This document shows, one piece after another, positions 34,999 to 38,112 of a stretch of 38,112 nt of DNA. The notes below the pieces were generated by a model that worked only from the letters and a program-made list of their open reading frames with translations, was not told the origin of the DNA and searched no databases. The stretch lies in the NCBI GenBank assembly GCA_047612485.1, contig JBLGAT010000021.1, positions 1 to 38,112 of the forward strand, read 5' to 3'. Both the position numbers and the translations under genes were made by a program. The number at the start of each line of letters is the position of its first letter. Positions within the stretch are counted from its first letter, which is position 1. This DNA comes from Sediminicola sp047612485. Its GTDB lineage: Bacteria; Bacteroidota; Bacteroidia; Flavobacteriales; Flavobacteriaceae.

Positions 34999-35850
34999 TT
35001 ATTTTTTGATTTTTTCGGATTTGACAATCACTTCCTGACCGATCGCAAGATTGCTATTGTTCATTTTATTCATTTTCATCAGGTCGTTCACAGAAATAAA
35101 GTATTTACGAGAAATGGAGTACAAGGTATCCCCTTTGGTAACCACATGCACATTATAATCATAGTCCTTGGTTTCTTTTTTGACCACATAGCCATCATTG
35201 GCCACATCCTGATCATATTTGTGAAGTCCATATTGCTCAATGAAAGAAATCAATTTTTGTGGATAACGCTTATCCGTTGCATAACCGGCATCGCTCAGGC
35301 CCTGGGCCCATCCTTTATAATCGTCAGAATCCAACTGGAACAATGAAGCATACCTGGCCCTAGAGGATAAGAATTCACTATGGTCCCTAAAGGAATACAT
35401 GGGATGGTTATATTTCCTGAAACACTCCCCTTTTTCGTCATCATCATGGTAATCATAATCCCCACTCCAATTGGTATGGCATTTTATCCCAAAATGGTTA
35501 TTGGTCCTCATGGTAAGGGCACCCCTACCTCCGCCACTTTCCAAGATTCCCTGTGCCAAAGTAATGCTCGCGGGGATACCATAGGCCTTCATTTCAAATT
35601 TTGCAATCTCGGCAAATGTTTCAATGTATTCCTGAGTGGTTGCAATGGGGAACCTTATAAACTTACCTTCATCCTCTGGCAACGGATAACCATCGGGATC
35701 CACCTTGCCTTGGGTGTTGGATTCGGTTGTTCTGTTCACGGTAGTTTGGTGAGCCTTTCTATCCCTATGGGTATTGGTTGCCCTTTTTTTGGCACCACAA
35801 CTCGTTAAAAAAATGGCTAACATCACAAATAGTCCAAATCGTTGTATCAT
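34999..35850 (-). CDS. glucosaminidase (GH73-like) lipoprotein with LysM domain
   Basis: The 283-residue product has a lipobox LTSC (Cys18) and a Thr/Arg-rich linker. A GH73-type lysozyme/N-acetylglucosaminidase domain follows (about 75-215), with 'ITLAQGILESGGGRGALT' in which Glu104 is the likely acid, then 'NNHFGIKCH' and 'FRKYNHPMYSFRDHSEFL'. A single C-terminal LysM (about 235-280, VTKGDTLYSISRKY...NLAIGQEVIV) binds peptidoglycan. It should cut wall glycan from the periplasmic side of the envelope. It overlaps the upstream enzyme gene by 4 nt and touches hemL, a conserved-looking but functionally mixed arrangement. Confidence 0.9.
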   Translation of the reverse strand: MIQRFGLFVMLAIFLTSCGAKKRATNTHRDRKAHQTTVNRTTESNTQGKVDPDGYPLPEDEGKFIRFPIATTQEYIETFAEIAKFEMKAYGIPASITLAQGILESGGGRGALTMRTNNHFGIKCHTNWSGDYDYHDDDEKGECFRKYNHPMYSFRDHSEFLSSRARYASLFQLDSDDYKGWAQGLSDAGYATDKRYPQKLISFIEQYGLHKYDQDVANDGYVVKKETKDYDYNVHVVTKGDTLYSISRKYFISVNDLMKMNKMNNSNLAIGQEVIVKSEKIKK

Positions 35851-36752
35851 AGTTCAATCAATGGTAAATTTTTATTTTTCAAAACGAGGTTCATGCCTGC
35901 TATCCCTTGCAATCCACCTGAGTGGATCGCCAAAATTTTGGTGTTGGGTTCAAAATAATCCTTACGGACCAGATCTAAAATCCCAAATAGCATTTTCCCT
36001 GTATACACCGGATCCAATGGGATAGAAGTTTTTGATTTAAAGTCGTTCATGAAATCAATCAGCTCCCCGGTCACCTTTCCATAACCCCCAAAGTGATACC
36101 CGGTATTCAAGTCCCAGTTTTCTCTTTGGGCAAATTTACAAATATCTTTTCTCAAAAAATCACCTTTTAATGCGGGGAAACCCATTACTTTTTGATGTGT
36201 TCCCGCCGAATTGATCAAACCTGCAATGGTACCCCCGGTACCCACGCATGCGCAGATGACGTCAAAGGTTGTGTCATTCCCCGTCAATATTTCCTCACAG
36301 CCCCTTACGGCCAAGGCGTTTGCCCCACCCTCGGGGATGCTATAAAAGGATCCAAATTCTTCTTTTAACTGTTGCAAAAACTCAGGACTCTCTTTGGTGC
36401 GGTATCCTTGGCGGGAAACAAATTTAAATTTCATCCCCTGCTCTTTTGCCCATGCCAAGGTTGGGTTTGCCTGCCAATTATCAACAAGTTCCCCCCCACG
36501 TATAATTCCGATGGTCTTAAGTCCATGCTCCTTCCCGGCATAGGCAGTAGCGGCAATATGATTGGAGTAGGCCCCTCCGAAAGTTAGGAGGGTATCAAAT
36601 CCCAAACGCTTGGCCTCTGCTAGATTATAGGTTAGCTTTCTAAATTTATTTCCAGAAATATAAGGGTGAATCAAGTCTTCCCGCTTTATAAGGAGAGTGA
36701 CTTTCTTTTCTTGTAAGATGGGTAGTTCAATCTGTTGATTGTAAACCTTCAC
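35847..36752 (-). CDS. D-cysteine desulfhydrase / ACC deaminase-like PLP enzyme
   Basis: The 301-residue fold-type II PLP enzyme has 'IKREDLIHPYISGNKFRKL', with the Schiff-base lysine at Lys36, followed by 'LTFGGAYSNHIAATAYAGKE' and the phosphate-binding loop 'CACVGTGGTIAGLI'. This is the 1-aminocyclopropane-1-carboxylate deaminase/D-cysteine desulfhydrase family. Without the ACC-specific residues checked, D-cysteine desulfhydrase or a related amino-acid lyase is safer. It overlaps the glucosaminidase start by 4 nt and lies 12 nt after the mini-HExxH gene. Confidence 0.85.
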   Translation of the reverse strand: MKVYNQQIELPILQEKKVTLLIKREDLIHPYISGNKFRKLTYNLAEAKRLGFDTLLTFGGAYSNHIAATAYAGKEHGLKTIGIIRGGELVDNWQANPTLAWAKEQGMKFKFVSRQGYRTKESPEFLQQLKEEFGSFYSIPEGGANALAVRGCEEILTGNDTTFDVICACVGTGGTIAGLINSAGTHQKVMGFPALKGDFLRKDICKFAQRENWDLNTGYHFGGYGKVTGELIDFMNDFKSKTSIPLDPVYTGKMLFGILDLVRKDYFEPNTKILAIHSGGLQGIAGMNLVLKNKNLPLIEL

Positions 36753-36764
36753 GCGATTGCTTTT

Positions 36765-37094
36765 CTAGCTCCAAAGATATTTAATAAAGCCAAACGGTTT
36801 TCTATTCTTGTTATAATCTAAGTTTTTTTCATTTTCATAAGCTTCCCTTTCAAAGCTTATATTCTTATATGCCTTATACGTATTTATATATAAAACCGAC
36901 CTCACCATCCATTCCAAGGTGTATAAAACATAGAACGGGACCACCAAGAGTTCTAGTTGTTGCCTCAGGTGGATCCTTTCATGGTTCATCAAAACCACAT
37001 CCTCCCTCAAAGCGGTATTTTTTAGAATGATGAAGGGCCAAATGGAGAGACCCACATAATTCTTGTGAAAAATATATTTACATACTATGACCAT
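36765..37094 (-). CDS. small M56-like membrane protein with HExxH motif
   Basis: The 109-residue product has hydrophobic N-terminal and central segments. It carries HERIH (His38, Glu39, His42) followed 42 residues later by FEREAYENE with Glu84 as a candidate third zinc ligand, the gluzincin pattern in a minimal form. It resembles the peptidase core of M56/BlaR-type membrane proteins, and I recall similar short unnamed proteins in Flavobacteriaceae. Whether it is catalytically active is unknown. First gene of the run that continues with the ACC deaminase-like gene, glucosaminidase and hemL. Confidence 0.65.
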   Translation of the reverse strand: MVIVCKYIFHKNYVGLSIWPFIILKNTALREDVVLMNHERIHLRQQLELLVVPFYVLYTLEWMVRSVLYINTYKAYKNISFEREAYENEKNLDYNKNRKPFGFIKYLWS

Positions 37095-37242
37095 TACCTG
37101 TGTTTCTCAAAATTCTATAATAGAAATATACTAAATATTGGTGCTATTGGCAACCCATGAATAAATTGCTAGGGTCGCACCTACTTGGTTAAAAATTCTT
37201 AAATGCTTCCTTAATCATGGGATTTGCAGTAATTTTACGGGA

Positions 37243-37401
37243 ATGAAGAAAATTATTCCTTTGGAAGAGGGCGACTTTTATCTTTCCCCCGAGGGGTATA
37301 AGGTGTTTACCGAAAAATATCATTTAAAGCGGGGGTATTGTTGTGAAAGTGGCTGTAGACATTGCCCCTATGGATATAACAAGGGAACCAACAGTAGATA
37401 G
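37243..37401 (+). CDS. DUF5522-like Cys-rich small protein
   Basis: A 52-residue frame starts MKKIIPLEEGDFYLSPEG and contains FTEKYHLKRGYCCESGCRHC, with four closely spaced cysteines (Cys33, Cys34, Cys38, Cys41) and a His, a likely metal or Fe-S site. The YHLKRGYCC.SGCRHCPYG core is the hallmark of a short Bacteroidota family that I recall as DUF5522. Neighbours are unrelated envelope genes. The gene is shorter than most gene finders accept. Function unknown. Confidence 0.8.
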   Translation: MKKIIPLEEGDFYLSPEGYKVFTEKYHLKRGYCCESGCRHCPYGYNKGTNSR

Positions 37402-37481
37402 GTGCAGTATATTTTCGGCATGATTTTTGAGGCACTTAAATGTATAGAATTCGCGTTTCGATAACTTTAAAAAAAATCGCT

Positions 37482-38087
37482 ATGAAAAAGTTTGCATTTT
37501 TAATAACTCCACTGCTATTACTCTTATTTATGGGCTCCTGTACCTCTGTAAGGGTCTTATCAGATTACGATAAGGAGGTAAATTTCAATTCCTTTAAATC
37601 ATACGCTTTTTATAAAACAGGCATTGATAAAGCTCAAATTTCAGATTTGGACAAAAAACGAATTCTGAAGGCTATTGAAACTGAAATGGCTTACAAAGGT
37701 TTCGTGAAATCCAATGAGCCAGATGTTTTGATCAGTATTTTTACCAAAGAACGCGAGCAGGTAGACATATACAACAATTACTGGGGAGGCGGATTTGGCT
37801 GGGGCTGGAGTCCCTATTACTGGGGAGGCGGATTTGGTTGGGGAGGCCGACCTGGATTTGGTTGGGGCCCTGGATTCGGCTGGGGAGGCGGCAACAATGT
37901 CAGTACCCGAACTGAAGGCTCTCTATATGTTGATATGATTGATACCAAGACAAAAGAATTGGTTTGGCAAGGAAGAGGAGTAGGAACTTTGAACAACACT
38001 AAAAATATAGAAAAGAAAGAGGAAAGGATCAAGGAATTTGTTGCAGAAATATTGAAGGCCTACCCGCCAATGATAACCTCAAAATAA
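37482..38087 (+). CDS. DUF4136 family lipoprotein with Gly/Trp-rich insert
   Basis: The start at 37482 gives a lipoprotein signal with lipobox MGSC (Cys20); the frame is open to 37440 but those residues spoil the signal. The 201-residue product matches DUF4136: 'VRVLSDYDKEVNFNSFKSYAFY', then 'ILKAIETEMAYKGFVKS' and 'DVLISIFTKERE', and after the insert 'EGSLYVDMIDTKTKELVWQG'. Between them lies a run of about 38 residues of repeated GGGFGWG units, expanding the usual loop. Predicted outer-membrane lipoprotein; function of the family is unknown. The end of the gene is complete; 25 nt remain in the window. Confidence 0.85.
   Translation: MKKFAFLITPLLLLLFMGSCTSVRVLSDYDKEVNFNSFKSYAFYKTGIDKAQISDLDKKRILKAIETEMAYKGFVKSNEPDVLISIFTKEREQVDIYNNYWGGGFGWGWSPYYWGGGFGWGGRPGFGWGPGFGWGGGNNVSTRTEGSLYVDMIDTKTKELVWQGRGVGTLNNTKNIEKKEERIKEFVAEILKAYPPMITSK
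37779..37892 (+). repeat. Gly/Trp-coding minisatellite inside the DUF4136 gene
   Basis: A 20-bp block starting TACTGGGGAGGCGG is present exactly at 37779-37798 and 37818-37837 (period 39 nt), followed by shorter degenerate copies encoding FGWG. GC content is well above the rest of the window, and the repeat stays in frame. Confidence 0.8.
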
Positions 38088-38112
38088 ACAAGATTAAATA
38101 TTAAAGAACCGT

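Noticed and set aside
35380..35808. 142-codon plus-strand frame opposite the glucosaminidase
   Set aside because: Antisense shadow; the minus-strand gene has catalytic and LysM motifs.
1..38112. CRISPR arrays, tRNA genes, insertion sequences, prophage or defence systems
   Set aside because: No regularly spaced repeats, cloverleaf sequences, transposase or integrase motifs, or terminal inverted repeats were seen on reading through; short RNA genes could still be missed without a covariance search.

Overview
The window looks like a chromosomal piece of a Flavobacteriaceae bacterium (Bacteroidota, probably marine). The basis is low GC, SusC/SusD pairs, a type IX secretion (T9SS) C-terminal sorting domain, a Porin_10-type porin, many lipoproteins with short lipoboxes, promoter boxes of the Bacteroidota type (TTG, about 19 nt, TAnnTTTG), and housekeeping genes (rnhB, lipB, lysS, hemL) with flavobacterial features. 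I cannot name the genus.

Layout. (1) Positions 1-400: no gene, but a minus-strand rRNA-type promoter and leader that reads off the left edge. (2) 407-2389 (-): outer-membrane porin. (3) 2556-8244 (+): a three-gene unit with its own promoter and terminator: a 1421-residue T9SS-exported beta-propeller protein, a lipoprotein overlapping it by 4 nt, and a small exported protein. (4) 8752-18896 (-): two adjacent susC-susD pairs. The downstream pair carries a third lipoprotein gene with a Calx-beta-like domain. Each pair ends in a strong terminator, and no carbohydrate-active enzyme, regulator or sigma factor is present to reveal the substrate. (5) 19129-22207 (+): rnhB and a large lipoprotein of unknown function. 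(6) 22465-25253 (+): an OmpA-like cell-wall-anchored protein and two paralogous TapB/DUF3108-like secreted proteins. (7) 25277-26210 (-): lipB and a 52-residue YqaE/Pmp3 membrane protein. (8) 26366-29598 (+): lysS and a DASS/SLC13 anion transporter. (9) 30037-33601 (+): a large zinc metalloprotease, a 60-residue putative stand-alone small gene, and a Spy-like His-rich protein. (10) 33707-37094 (-): a tightly packed four-gene run encoding a mini-HExxH membrane protein, a D-cysteine desulfhydrase/ACC deaminase-like enzyme, a LysM glucosaminidase lipoprotein and HemL. (11) 37243-38087 (+): a 52-residue Cys-rich protein and a DUF4136 lipoprotein with a Gly/Trp repeat insert.

Most of the window is envelope biology: uptake (SusCD, porin, DASS carrier), secretion (T9SS cargo), peptidoglycan contact (OmpA domain, glucosaminidase) and proteolysis. 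Housekeeping genes for translation (lysS), RNA/DNA repair (rnhB), lipoate (lipB) and tetrapyrrole synthesis (hemL) are interspersed. No tRNA, CRISPR array, transposase or phage gene was found. No single locus is clearly a new defence or biosynthetic system. The best candidates for something undescribed are the T9SS three-gene unit, the mini-metalloprotease-like protein, the stand-alone 60-codon gene, and a 27-nt in-frame insertion flanked by direct repeats inside the second susC.
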